DNA of 64,000 bases. Source: Umbelopsis ramanniana AG. Taxonomy: Eukaryota > Mucoromycota > Umbelopsidomycetes > Umbelopsidales > Umbelopsidaceae. Position 1 is the first letter of the stretch. Each line of letters starts with the position of its first letter. A program made the position numbers and the translations under genes. Below, piece after piece: positions 36,750 to 48,218 of this stretch. The stretch is taken from positions 153,785 through 217,784 of the forward strand of contig NW_026252128.1 in assembly GCF_025399195.1 (NCBI RefSeq). The letters are read 5' to 3'. The notes below the pieces were generated by a model, which saw only the letters and a list, made by a program, of their open reading frames with translations, was not told the DNA's origin and searched no databases.

Positions 36750-37400
36750 TTCAGAGATAGGAAGTGATTAAGCGACTGTCGACACGGCAACTTACGGTGC
36801 ATCAGTCTCCACCCGTCATTTGGCTTCTCTGACATAAATACTACTTCCATTTTTCCAACGTTTAGCTTGACGCTTGAGGCAGAGCATTACAAATCTAGCA
36901 GGATTTTCAATCAGTAGCATTCCAGTGATTGTCGGATATCACCGCAATATCACCAGGACATGGCAGGACTTTGATGGTGGTTGCTTGCGACATAATTAGT
37001 GGTTTTGCTATGACCAGTCCCTTCAAATTTTATTTCGTTGTATCGTTTGTCATCAGGATATCATTGTCACTAATGTGTCTTCCTCGGATGAATCCAGTCT
37101 GACTATGATTGATGATGCGCTGTAGCAGTGGCTGCATACGGTCTGCAACTATCTTCATGAATATCTTTGCGTCCAAATTGATCAGTAACAGCGATCGCCA
37201 GTTGTTGAGTAGTCCTGAATTGCCCTTTCAAAAGCAGAATCATTCTGGTGTTTCGCCACGATGTAGGATACTTTCTAGCGACAATATCGTCATTAATGAC
37301 GGTGAGAAAAACATCAGATGCTCTTCGATCATCTATCAGAATGGCGTATAGCTCGAATGGTATCCCATATTGGCCCGGGCTTTTGTCATTCGGCATCGGT
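36750..37400 (-). mobile_element. decayed non-LTR retrotransposon (LINE) RT fragment
   Basis: Minus-strand frames encode pieces of a LINE reverse transcriptase: MPNDKSPGQYGIPFELY (finger region), WRNTRMILLLKG, then after a frameshift LINLDAKIFMKIVADRM and HSQTGFIRGRHISDND (37040-37200). About 150 bp further on comes SSVKLNVGKMEVVF (36800-36890), the segment that normally follows the YADD motif, so motif A to motif C of the palm is deleted. Frameshifts and the deletion mean it is inactive. It belongs to an L1/Tx1-like RT lineage and differs in sequence from the LINE pieces at the right end of the window. Confidence 0.75.
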
Positions 37401-37428
37401 ATACACAGCTAGTAGCGCACATTGTCAT

Positions 37429-37814
37429 CTATAAAACTTCCTTTCGAGTGGTAGTTGGTATAACGCTCTGATTACTGTTATAATGATTGCGTACGGCGCA
37501 TGCCATGCACACCATATATGCGAAGGAGGTGGGGGAGTCGAGTTGCTTGAAGGCGGCGTCGCTGCGGTTGCACTGCAGGCGAGTATCTGGACCACCACAG
37601 ATTCCGACTATAAGGCTGACCATAGCTCCCAGGACGGTTAATATGCTAGTAGGAGTTAGGTAAGTTTAGATGTGGTTTTGAGAGAGTTAACCTTCTGGCC
37701 AAAAAACGATAAAGCAAGCGTTTTTCGTTTGAAAAATGGATTGAGCGAAGAGAAAGAGCTGGCGATGACAAGTGCCGAGGATATCGCAGTCAGTAGATTT
37801 GCAATGGTGTTCAT
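37429..37814 (-). pseudogene. possible small gene or remnant with N-terminal hydrophobic segment
   Basis: An ATG at 37814 opens MNTIANLLTAISSALVIASS, a plausible signal peptide or anchor. The frame stops at about 37656, but a donor-like AAG/GTTAAC and an acceptor CTACTAG would join it to a further open frame (one alternative frame has a hydrophobic SLIVGICGG stretch). The 3' end abuts the LINE fragment at 37400, so a host gene may have been interrupted. No family is recognised and exon choice is ambiguous. Confidence 0.2.
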
Positions 37815-38144
37815 GCTGGCATATAGCTGTTTTGAGGAGAAAGGCGGCGTTTTCTGTTGAGTGAAGGGTGGGGTATCGGCGTGGTCGGGCGATTCAAAGA
37901 AATGAAGTCGCCGTTGCAGAGCGAGGATGCTTAAAAAGACATACCTTTTCCAGTACCTGTAAGTATCATGGACTGAAGGCAAGAGATTGCTTTCTTCGGC
38001 AGCTGCTCGTATGATCTCTGAGGTGATTTTGGAAAGTCTTGCTTTAAAGTGGCCCAGACATCAGATCCAGCCTTTCTTCGCAAAAGCTTGGGTTATCGCT
38101 TTGATGACAGAGGGGCATAGAAATTTTCGCAACAGCAATCGTTA

Positions 38145-38378
38145 TTGACATTGACTGCGAAACGGGAATTTCTACTGTGCAGATCAGATTCGGAAAATGC
38201 ATCAGCTATTATGCGTATCGGCTGCTTGGAATTCTGCTTGACAATGCATACGATAAAAGATGGGCCGACTTATTCAGCCGAGCATGTCGAGGATGTGTGT
38301 AGCTTTAAGACTAAGTCTACACGAAAGTTGCAATCCAACTTCCAAATGGGTCTGAAGAGGGTTTTTGAAAGTATATAA
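38145..38378 (+). other. short open frame, possible coding relic
   Basis: A 77-codon frame without an ATG at its 5' end; it contains LTAKREFLLCR and ends in VFESI. It may be the end of a decayed gene. No family can be named. Confidence 0.12.
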
Positions 38379-38494
38379 GTGGAAGGACCTAAGCCAGTGG
38401 CGACACAGTTGCGCTTATGCAAGATAAATTCTTTGTGATTTTAAATTTCGCAATGGCGCACCTATGAAGTGGGAAAATTTTTATAAAATATTAC

Positions 38495-38515
38495 GTTGGC
38501 AGGACTTGAACCTGC
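38495..38515 (-). pseudogene. tRNA T-arm relic / B-box
   Basis: On the minus strand, GCAGG-TTCAAGT-CCTGC forms a perfect 5-bp T-stem with a canonical T-loop (TTCRANY), which is also a Pol III B-box. No D-arm or anticodon arm precedes it within 60 nt. It is probably the 3' relic of a tRNA gene or of a tRNA-derived SINE. Confidence 0.45.
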
Positions 38516-38971
38516 AGGCTGGGGATTATTTGAATGGGAGCGGTTCTTCATTGTCTATATTAGTAGATTTGTCTTGAAGCTCCGCTAATTTTCAACTATG
38601 TTACATTACTCTTCTTTTTAATTAATAAAGATAAATAAGAGCAGTGTTTTCAGTTAGATAAAATTGGCGAGTTGTATCTCCCTGACTATTGTTAATTTAG
38701 GTGCCTTTAGCAGAGCTGAGGCACCAATATCGGCAGTTTAGTATTTCGACGATCGACAGCGGCGTCTCAAAAATTAAAAAAAGACGACTATACGGCTCGA
38801 AAAAATGCATTCTTGCCTATAACAGTATATCAACGAAGGCTATTGCTAATATAAAGCAGCTAACAAAATTTTAAATGATAAACTGCATAATCCACTGAGT
38901 AAACTGGCTTTTAAACATTTCGTAGTTGCATCTCTGAATAAAATTGCAATATAGTCAGTCCTCAACAAGAA

Positions 38972-39044
38972 GCTCGCTTAGCTTAGTCGGTAGAGCGTGG
39001 TGCTAATAACGCCAAGGTCACAGGTTCGATCCCTGTAGTGAGCA
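38972..39044 (+). tRNA. tRNA-Ile (AAT)
   Basis: A 73-nt intronless cloverleaf. Acceptor stem GCTCGCT/AGTGAGC, D-arm GCTTAGTCGGTAGAGC, anticodon stem TGGTG/CGCCA with loop CTAATAA (anticodon AAT, read as IAU), T-stem ACAGG/CCTGT with loop TTCGATC, discriminator A. A T6 run follows at 39049-39054. Confidence 0.95.
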
Positions 39045-39047
39045 ATT

Positions 39048-39054
39048 CTTTTTT
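39048..39054 (+). terminator. Pol III terminator of tRNA-Ile
   Basis: A CTTTTTT run four bases after the tRNA 3' end. Confidence 0.7.
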
Positions 39055-39255
39055 GAAATGCTTGGAAAGTTTTCATGTAAAAAAATTCAGATACATGCTG
39101 AATCTTAGCTTTCTGTACTTTTTTTTTTCAAAAAGTGTCCGATAGCCTACCTCATCAAAAGTACTGATAGTTTTGTTTTTCTGCTTTTTTTGATTCTTCT
39201 GCCTACTGCAATGGCTTATATTGTGGTGGCACTGTTAAATGGGATCAGCCAAGGC

Positions 39256-39429
39256 CTAGCAGTGAACCCGACGTCCTGATACTCTCGAGCGATATTTGTG
39301 AGAGTAAACTTCAGAAGCATAACCACTGCCGGCAATGTGAAAGTCTACTCCATCTTTGATAAAGGGGATCCAAACGGGCCGTTCATTACGCCCAATCTCT
39401 CGCAAAGCCATAAGGTACAGAAATATCAT
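39256..39429 (-). pseudogene. short coding-like relic (57 codons)
   Basis: A minus-strand frame from ATG 39429 to TAG 39256 reads MALREIGRNERPVWIPFIKD near its start and DFHIAGSGYASEVYSHKYRS later. The composition is protein-like, but the frame is short and isolated, so it may be one exon of a lost gene. No family is recognised. Confidence 0.25.
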
Positions 39430-39592
39430 GGGTTTTTTTATTATGTATCTCCATGTTCAGAAGTAGCAGTTTAGTCTATAAAATATATGCATACATTTCA
39501 ACAAACCCCCATCAACGGTTCTATTGAGATGGTCAGGTTAATTTTAAAAACCGCCATGGTGTGGGGAAAGCGTAATATATATTATGTTTGGT

Positions 39593-41310
39593 TCATACTA
39601 ACTTGCTGTAAAGTATGAAAAATGGATAGAAAAAATTGTATAGAGCACGGTAAAGAACACGGCAGGTAGAATATGTTAAAAACAATAAAATAGAAGCAAG
39701 ACAAAGAAGTATAAATTGCAAGTCGATATTGTTTGCTTTGATGTAAGACATATTTCGTGAAGCAGGGTATAAGTGAGGGACTTCGTCTACGTTGGACGAA
39801 AAAATAACTTCTTCGATGGTGGATATTGCGTTAGGAATAGCTTCTGCTGCTTTCAGTTGGACTAAAGCCGACATTCGTCGCACATTTCTTGCAAATCGAC
39901 CTTCTTCATCTTCGACTATGAGCTTAATCTTGCGAACCATATCTTTAGCATTAGAACTAAAGCGGTCGTATACGAGTCCAACTCCTGCTTTTTCCAACAT
40001 TTTCACATTGGTTCCTTGATCGCCGAAATATGGGTGGAATAGCATCATTTTGCTATTGTACAGACTTTCGAAAAGCGAGTTGGCTCCCCCATGAGTAATG
40101 AAGAGAGCTGTGGATGGATGTGATAGAATGGCAAATTGTGGAGCCCATTCAGAAAATTGGTAGTGTGGATACTTCCCTCCATTATTGATTATATCAGAAA
40201 CATTCACTTTGGTTCCCAGAGTGCTTGTCACTATTTCTGGGAAATTAGAGGTATCGCGAATTACCCAAAAAAATCCGTCAAAAATATTAGTTTCAATGGA
40301 ATCTATCAATGCTAGCCATAAATTTTGGAGCTCATGAGGTGCGGATATAGAATGATGTCCAAATGCAATATATGCAACTCGCTCGTGTGCGTTTAGAAAT
40401 TCGGCGTTGCGTTCGTCCAATGTAGGATAGCTGGACGATAAAATGGGTCCGGCAAATCTGACCAGTGGGCCCAACGGCCGTGCGGGCTCCATACCAAAAA
40501 AATTGTTGACAAGCTTAACGGAATCTTTCATTTTGTGAGGTAGCACTTGATTAGACGGGATACCAAGCTCTTGTTGTAAAGCAATTTTTTCGCTACATGT
40601 TTTTTGGATTGTCCAAAGTAGCTTTACTCCGAAAATATATTTGTTGTAAAATCTGGTCCACAAGGATTCATGCTCGGTAGTTGGATTCCCTATCAATAAA
40701 TTATTGACAAATGATGCGCTTGCGTCTGAATTTTAGATCATTAGTCCTATGATTTTTAATACGTAAATTTAATCACTTGAGATTTTATCGTACCCTCAGA
40801 AACGGCCATAGTGGAGGTCACAATGACCGGGATCTTGTTTTCATCAGCGGCATAAATACAGGCGTGAATGAATGCGTCGCATAAAACCACATCAGGTTTA
40901 TATTCTTGAAAATATTTCGAGTATTGCAAATAGTCTTCACGGAAAGTCTTTTGCACCAACGAGAAGAGTATTCTCATTAATTCAATGTTGTATTCCTTCT
41001 GTTGCAACACGACAGCAAATTTGTCATATTCGGCTACTGGGTCTTCGCCGATGATAGGTAGCAAATTTACCGTGGGGTAGTCACGAAGGTATCTTTCGCT
41101 GTATGACCTACAAATGAATGTGAAATTATGGCCCTTTGCAGCAAGCTCTTGTCCAATTTCCAATACCCATGTAGTGTGGGAGGAGCCATGAATAAGAGTG
41201 GAGAAAAAAATATTTTTTGGTGACCAAAAGGATGGCGTTCGAAAATGTCTCTCTGCTGAGGAAAAGATGCTCTGTAAAGTTAGGATCAAAATGAAGTAGA
41301 TTTTTTTCAT
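39593..41310 (-). CDS. membrane-bound UDP-glycosyltransferase, copy A
   Basis: Two exons (40794-41310, 39593-40725) encode 549 aa. A signal peptide (MKKIYFILILTLQSIFSSA) is followed by FWSPKNIFFSTLIHGSSHTT, where the His corresponds to the catalytic base region of GT1 enzymes, then the C-terminal donor-binding motif WAPQFAILSHPSTALFITHG and GANSLFESLY...FGDQ (PSPG-like), and one C-terminal TM helix (LQFILLCLASILLFLTYSTC) with a short cytosolic tail. This topology (lumenal catalysis, single C-terminal anchor) is that of animal-type UGTs. The acceptor is unknown. Copy B, 0.7 kb upstream, has the same length and an intron at the same position and phase, so the pair arose by tandem duplication. 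Confidence 0.9.
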
Positions 41311-42019
41311 GGTAAACCGTAAGAGACGAAAAAAAAATTTATGTAAATATTTTTATATGAAAAAAATTTGAATTATCGGCTTGTTGAAATGGTAAATATC
41401 AAAGGATGACCGATTTTCAACAGAGGTTTGAACTTCGGTATAGACCATGGGATAGCAAAGCGGACGATACTGATATTACATCCAGTGGTTCTCATGTGCA
41501 CTGTAATTTTTTTTTATGTTTTTAAACTTTCTCCCTAAATGTTGCTTAAATAGTATTCACATGTAAAATATGTAGCGACTGATATTACATAGCTTGGCAA
41601 TTTATAGTCTCAAAAACAACGTTATGGCTCTGAAAATAAAGAAGATCCATAGTGGAAAATTGAAAAAAAGCTTAGTTATCCAGACTGCTGGTGTATAGCC
41701 GTGAACCGGACCAAATTCCGATAAGTTAATACCGAACAGTTTGTACCTGACCTCGTACGTCTCGATAACCCTGAATGCCCCTATAATACATGCTGAAAAC
41801 ACAAATGTTCAAATTTCAATACTAATGAATGATAGCTCTACGTCTTAGGTCTTGGCGTAAATGAAATGAGTATTTTCAGCTTTTTGAGAATAAACATATC
41901 ATTTCCATATGACCGCTATACCCTTTTTTTTTATCCCATCATAGTTTATAACTCACAAACATTGGCAGTCTTTAATACAGTAGGGATACTGGTTGACAGC
42001 CGATAGTAATCTAAATAGT
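41311..42019. other. spacer between the two glycosyltransferases
   Basis: About 700 AT-rich bases. A minus-strand frame at 41602-41802 encodes a hydrophobic end (WITKLFFNFPLWIFFIFRAI); it could be a remnant of another membrane-anchored copy, but similarity to the flanking UGT tails is too weak to claim. Confidence 0.25.
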
Positions 42020-43736
42020 CTATTCTACTTTTGATTTTTTCGCCTTTCCAAATAATGTCAAAGCGGCTCTGATCAGCATGTAAACAAAACCTAGAGCAAG
42101 AGCAACCACGGAGACAACACAGGTAGCAAGTAAAATCTGAATATCAATGTTGTTGGCTTTCAGATAAGTCATTTTGCTGGATGGTGGGATGAGGTGAGGA
42201 AGAGAGTCGCCTTTGGACGTGAATAGTATTTCCTCGACCGCAGCTGCTGCTCTATCCACTGCATCAATAGACTGTAATTGAGCAAGTGCCGACATGCGTC
42301 TCAAATTGTCTGCAAAGAAACCATCCTTATCTTGAACAAGCGTGCGAATTTTTTCAGCAATATCCTTGGAAGCTACTTTATAGCGATTGTTGACCAGGGC
42401 CACCCCAGCATCTGCCATTATTTGTCCGTTGGCAGGTTGATCAGCGAGATAAGGGTGTATAAGCATTTTCTGCCCAGTGTAGAGACTTTCGAAAATAGAA
42501 TTTGCACCACCATGTGTCATAAACAATGCTGTTGAAGAATGCGACAAAATAGCGAACTGAGGGGCCCATTTAACGAACTTGTAATGAGGATATTTCTGAG
42601 GATTCTGGAGGATTTCCGTGACGTTGAGTTGTGTGCCTTTAGAAGTGACGATCTTTTCTGGAAAGTCGGACATTTGCACAGTCGCCCATAAGAAGCCATC
42701 TACTGTGCCATCTTCGACAGAGTCAATCAAGGAAACAAGTACTTTTTCAAATTCTTGAGCCGTAGGAATAATGTGATGACCAAATGCAGCATAGACGATT
42801 TTTTGGTGTAAGGTAAGGAAGTCCGACGTAGCTGCATCCATTTCTGGGTACGAGGATGGCATGATAGGCCCGACGAACTTGATCAAAGGGCCGATAGCTC
42901 TTGCTATTTCCAAGCCGTAAAAATTATTGATCAGCTTAACAGATTCCTTAACTTTAGGAGCAAAGACTTCCTTAGCGGACGAGATCCCCAATTCCTCTCG
43001 TATGCTTGTAAATTCTTCAAAGACTGGACCCAGGTGAGGTATGAGTAACATACCAGCGACATAGGTATTATAGAATCTTGTCCAAATCGATTGACGCTCT
43101 GTAGTTGGTTCTGAGGAGAAGACAGAGTTCATAAATGGTGCAGTGGCATCTGTGGTTGAATTAAGGGTCAGTAAAGAGCGAAATTAAAAAAGCCAAGAAA
43201 ACATAAATGCCCTTACCTGGAAACGCGGCAACGGTGGACGTTATCGCATAAGGTATACCACGTTCATCGGCGCTACGCATGCAGCTGTCCGTCAAAACGT
43301 CGCATATCATCAAGTCAGGTCGAGAAGCCTTGATAAGTTCACCAAACCGCAAGTAATCCTTGCGGAATCCGGCATTCAAGGCTTGGAAATATAACTTGGT
43401 GGATTCGAGAGCAGATTGCGGACGATCCGAAAATTGCCTCATGTCCTCATCGGAATGGAATTCGTTAGGTGCACCCAAAGACAGGACGTTCATGCCCCGA
43501 TAACTTTGAGCAATCTTGGCACCATCGTCTTTACCAATAAAAGTGACGTTATGACCACGGGCGGCAAGTTTCTGGCCGATTTCCAGGACCCACGTTGTGT
43601 GTGAAGCACCAGGGACCAGAACGGAAATGTAAATGTTCTTTGGAGACCAAAAATGTGGCTCTCGTACCAAACTTTCTGCCACAGAAAGGCCAGCTTGAGA
43701 AGCTAGAGCCAAGAGAGATAGACCGAGAAGTTTCAT
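42020..43736 (-). CDS. membrane-bound UDP-glycosyltransferase, copy B
   Basis: Two exons (43217-43736, 42020-43149) encode 549 aa; the start is the ATG at 43736. Signal peptide MKLLGLSLLALASQAGLSVA, N-terminal FWSPKNIYISVLVPGASHTT, UGT signature WAPQFAILSHSSTALFMTHG and GANSIFESLYTGQKM...LADQ, and a C-terminal TM helix (ILLATCVVSVVALALGFVYM) ending in a basic KAKKSKVE tail. The KAKK(x) type end may be an ER-retention-like signal; this is inferred. It is paralogous to copy A with the intron at the same codon and phase (P/D versus E/D). GT1 enzymes transfer sugars from UDP-sugars to lipids, sterols or xenobiotics; the substrate is unknown. Confidence 0.9.
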
Positions 43737-44684
43737 CAGCAAAACGGCAACGATGCGTCGTGAACGTCGTCATGCATGGCCTGCTTTTATGGTTTCTTAA
43801 TCGGAAATCTAAGTTAAGTGACTCAAATCAAAGCCTCACGTTCATGCTTTTGCACTACTGTCCCTGAGCCGTGATTTGTCCGTTTGCAATGAATGCCGTT
43901 CGGCGCAGTTGCAAATGCTATTGGTACCGCTCTACATTGACTATGCGATCTCACGTAAATTTTGTGGTCTTTTGAATCTGGATGGCATATCTTGAATGAT
44001 AAAATCAAGTTATTTGAACCATAAGAACCCCATATCATTTCAATCATTTAAAATTAAATACAAAGCGAGGCACTTTAACAAAAGGCAAAACATCACTGAA
44101 GGGAAAATTTTCATCCTCTGTGATAATGACTTGCCTTGTCAGTCATTGTACTACGCAGAATTATTGCTAACCACAGCTTTTGAACCATAATGCCAATGCA
44201 ATGGCTCGTTTACAAGCTAAGCTTCGTCTTTACAGTAAGCAACAACATATATGAATGATGCATTGAATAGTTTACTATAAATCTATATTGAGAGGTCAAA
44301 TATGCGACGGTATAGTGTGGTTGAGGTAGAGATAAGGTAAATGAAAGAAGTGTTTATGTAAGCGAGCTAAGAGGGGCTGTGTACGTAGACCCAAAAAATT
44401 GGCAGCGACAGACTGCGGTAATATGTGTATCGTTTTTCATTCTCAACCTGAGAAGAAAAGTCTCTTTGCAACAAAGAAGTCTTCTCCAATAAATCTCGAG
44501 TGTTAATTGAGTGGCCAGCCAACCAGAATAACTGTCAGTTCCCCCCTCAACCACAATTTTTTTTTGGGACTGTTCAGGGCCACCGATCCATTGGCCCATC
44601 CAATCAGGTGGCTGTGCTGCAACCTCATCAGAAAATACTCAGCGTTGGCGGTTATTGAGCTACTGATCCCTTTCTCCACTTTCT
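43737..44684. other. divergent intergenic region UGT/EF-hand gene
   Basis: About 950 bp. A weak TATA-like CATAAAAG (minus strand, 43784-43791) sits about 48-55 nt upstream of the UGT copy B start. Nothing else is supported. Confidence 0.35.
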
Positions 44685-45329
44685 ATGACTGGTCCCAATA
44701 TTCCACACGCTCAAACATCTTTGAACCATGAGCAGGTGGATGAGCTAAGAAGCCTTTTTAAATCTTTTGATCGAAATCACGACGGTACCATCAGTCGAGA
44801 GGAGCTTTATAGTGTACTTGCGTCGATGAATATGCTACCTACGAATGAACAGCTGGATGCTATGGTACATGCGATGAACTTATATTTGATACACGAATAG
44901 TGAAAAATGAATCTAATCAAATCATTCAACTTTGAATAGCTCCCTGATGGTAAGCCTGCATCATTCGACGTGTTCTGTAACATCATGTCACCGACGTTTA
45001 ATGAACAAAGCTCGGAAAAAACGGCGGACCAAGAGCTTATGGAGGCATTTAAAGCGTTTGACAAGGATGGGAATGGGTATATCTCAGCTTCGGAACTGAA
45101 GAGCATGATGCGCAGCCTTGGTGATAGAGTATCGGACGAAGACGTACAGAAAATAATATCGGACGTGGATGCTAATGGCGACGGTATGGTCAGCTATGAA
45201 GAGTACCTTACCATGATGCGACTGAATAATAATGGTCCGAGTGCTGACATTAAACGTAAGAAGGAAAAGAACCGCAAGAGCCTCCTCAAGATGAAAGGAT
45301 GGTTTCACAAGCTGAAGCGAGAGAGATAG
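44685..45329 (+). CDS. calmodulin-like EF-hand protein with basic tail
   Basis: Two exons (44685-44864, 44940-45329) give 189 aa. EF-hand loops: DRNHDGTISREE (EF1), a degenerate EF2 around LPDGKPASFDVF lacking the acidic positions, DKDGNGYISASE (EF3) and DANGDGMVSYEE (EF4), so three canonical Ca2+ sites. This is the calmodulin/centrin/caltractin-like arrangement. About 35 C-terminal residues are strongly basic and amphipathic (RKKEKNRKSLLKMKGWFHK), absent from calmodulin, and could bind membranes or act as an intramolecular calmodulin-type target. True calmodulin is far more conserved, so this is a relative. Partner unknown. Confidence 0.82.
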
Positions 45330-46193
45330 AGAAAATAGCGTGCAAGAGGCTGGTCCTCATGTACCTAAGTGGACTGACTTGTAATCGGGAATTATGCTAC
45401 TTTCCTATTTGCCAGATTTTTTATAGACGTCGAATAAACCCTCCTTTCTATCTGCTGAGCTTTTGCGATATGAAATAACGGTGTCATCGCCAACCTGACG
45501 ATCAAGACCTTGAAATTGGAGCCAAAGAAGGACAAGCATGTCATGAAAATTTTTAGTCTTCACTTTTTTGGTTTAGGTGAGACTTTGGGCTGTAATGCAC
45601 AGAGGTTCGGCAACTACTTTGTAACGAACTTGTGGGGACTAAAATACGCTAGACACTTACACTCACACAATGTAAAGGCTAGTCAAATAGACGGTTTCAT
45701 AGGATTACATGTAGTAATAAATGGATCAGTCCTGAAAGTAAATCGCATAACGAATAATTTAATGATGGAAGCCGCGCCGCGCAAAATGAACATGAATATC
45801 AAGGGGCGACCCAGGAACATGACCAAATTGCGCCAGAAATATAATTGACCCCGGTGATCGGGTATTAGGATCTGATTCGCGCCTCGGCCCATCTTTTTTT
45901 AGAATCTGAATGAACTGTTGTAAGTCAGGGTTTGTGGCCGATCAGCAAAGAATGATTTACATTGCACCTTCGGATGTATGCGAAGATGTTTGACCGAAAG
46001 AACAATGGATATCATTGGCTTGGTGACAAATGGTTTGGGTGCTAGAGACAGCGTAAATGGGGGCCGTGGTCAAATTGTGGCCATACCTTACATCACTGTC
46101 GTACCAAAATTTGCATCCTCCAATTTTTTTATTTTGTAAGCCTACGCCGACGCTCACTTCTTTTGGTCTTCTTTCTTCCTCAAACCAAGAGTC
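45330..46193. other. intergenic region, EF-hand gene to SUR7-like gene
   Basis: About 860 bp. An open frame at 45543-45848 (+) and an antisense one at 45683-45892 have no recognisable domain and overlap each other; neither is called. Confidence 0.35.
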
Positions 46194-47905
46194 ATGTTGT
46201 CGCATCGAGAAGGCGAAAATGACGGGCCAAGATACTCTTTCTGGAGGCATAAACTTATCCCTATAATTCGTGTGCTCATGCTGCTACTCGCGACCATATT
46301 CATTCTGCTGTCACTTTGGCTCGAAACGAGTGGCCATTATGATTCATCTTCGTCTTTTATCAACGAGATTGCCATGTACACAGTAAAAATCAATTCGCAT
46401 ATGAACCTCAGCGATAGTCATGCGGCTGTGCCTGATACTGTCAGCTTCGGTTTGTGGAAGCATTGCTTTGGCTATATCGACTCCTTTCGGTGCCTTGATC
46501 AAAATTTATTTTATGCCCTGGGTAAGGCGCTAGACCATAAGTTACTATCTAAAACCGTTGTACTGACACTCCCTGGTGGTTTTTTTCTCACACCTTGTTA
46601 GACGCCAACAAAACACTGTTTGCCGCCATTGGCAATTCTACGACAAAGTTAACCGATGCAACAACTTCGGGTAGTTACGCCAATGTCGTGATTGCTCTAT
46701 TGACTAGCATTGTAACTGGAATCACTTTTTGTTTCTCCCTATGGGCCAGCCAGCAGATCTCGATCAAATTCATATATATCTGTGCAGCGATTAGTCTCAT
46801 CAGCTTAGCTCTTGTTACCCTACTATTTGGATGGACGTTCCATGAGTACTCTACACAGATATCACAGGCTTGCTACGAGATTGGAGCAGACAATTGTATG
46901 GGATACTCAATTAAACTGGAGATCATATTCATGATAGTGGCCATGGGATGTGCAGCCATCAGCTTCTTTTTCTGGACCTGCGTTCCAGCATATGACATTA
47001 AGAGAAAGAGGCAACAAATAGAGCTCAATCCGGAAAGAAGGGAAGCTTTGCAGTTGAAGAAGGAGAAAACTATCAAGAAAAGCTCATCCGAAAGTGCCAA
47101 TAGAAATTCTGTCACGAATGAGGGGATCTACCAAGCAGACTATGGCGATGAATGGTTAATAGAGGACAAATCAAGAGCTAGCAACATCCGTGATAATGAA
47201 TCCGTACATACTGCTACAACCGATGAACCTACTTTTAAACCGCATAAGACTGGCACGCGAGGCTTAGCACCAAATCAACGCAGGCCAAGACCACCAGCTC
47301 CGGCTATAAACACCAATGTTTCTGCTAGACCCCCCTCACCAGAGACGTCAGAAAAGAAAACTTCACCAGAGTACGAGCTTCAGCAACTACGGCAAAACCA
47401 CAGACGCTATTCAGAACTAAGGTCAGCATTTCAACCCATCATTGAACGGGCAACTGCCGTCGGTTTACGGCCTCCTCCCGCTACTGCGCAACCCAAACAA
47501 TACACTGGGCAAGCCATGATGGCTGGTGATGATGATATTCTTGCTCCTCCGGAATTACCTTTTGCGCGTGAAAGAAGGCGGATGAGCCAGGGTTCTGGAA
47601 ACACATTTGGACAAGTATTGGATTCCGCTGGTGAATCATCCCCAGTGTACGACAGACGAGATAGCCACTTTTCGTATGAATTCGACAGTTCAGCACAATC
47701 TAGTCCAGGAAATTCACCTGCAAGGAATCGCCGAGATAGCGCTGGAAGCTATGGATTTGGCAGAAGTCATACCGTGACGCCGCCCATAGAGGAAAGAGGG
47801 TTTTCTTTGACTCCTCAGGCTCATACTCCAGCACCGGGGTATCATCCATTGAATAACAAGGCCATTACCGATAATAGAATTAATGCATATTTAGGTGGCC
47901 AGTGA
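46194..47905 (+). CDS. SUR7/PalI (Rim9)-family four-TM protein
   Basis: Two exons (46194-46521, 46602-47905) give 543 aa. TM1 (RVLMLLLATIFILLSLWLE) is followed by an extracellular loop with two Cys and the Gly/Leu/Trp-rich pattern FGLWKHCFGY, then three further TM segments (VIALLTSIVTGITFCFSLWA, YICAAISLISLALVTLLFGW, IIFMIVAMGCAAISFFFWTC). The loop W..C..Y......C signature and topology match the SUR7/PalI family, which forms eisosomes or acts in the Rim ambient-pH pathway. A long Ser/Pro/Arg-rich cytoplasmic tail (about 290 aa) ends in NAYLGGQ, as in PalI/Rim9-like proteins. Which of the two functions applies cannot be decided. Confidence 0.75.
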
Positions 47906-48218
47906 TTTATAGAATATAATCTACTCTAGTTTTTGTAAAATATGTTTAATACCAGAACAATATGTCCATAAAGCAACATGCATATCAAAAATTTTATTCT
48001 ATAGACGTTTGCTACAGCCAAAGGTCGCCCTTGCCTGTAAATTCCTTTCGTCCGGTTCAAAGTGTGCGTTGCCAGGCACACGGCTTGCATTACTGCACAA
48101 AATTGTGGGCTCTCAAAAAATTTAGGACGGTGTGACTGTTTATGTGGCTTACCAACTTATACCAGCTTTTTTTTTTTTTGGCGAATCTCCAAAAAAGATC
48201 CCTTTTTGTATTCCCAAC

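Noticed and set aside
45543-45848. 101-codon ATG open frame in the EF-hand/SUR7 intergenic region
   Set aside because: No domain, antisense frame equally open, no promoter signal; not called as a gene.
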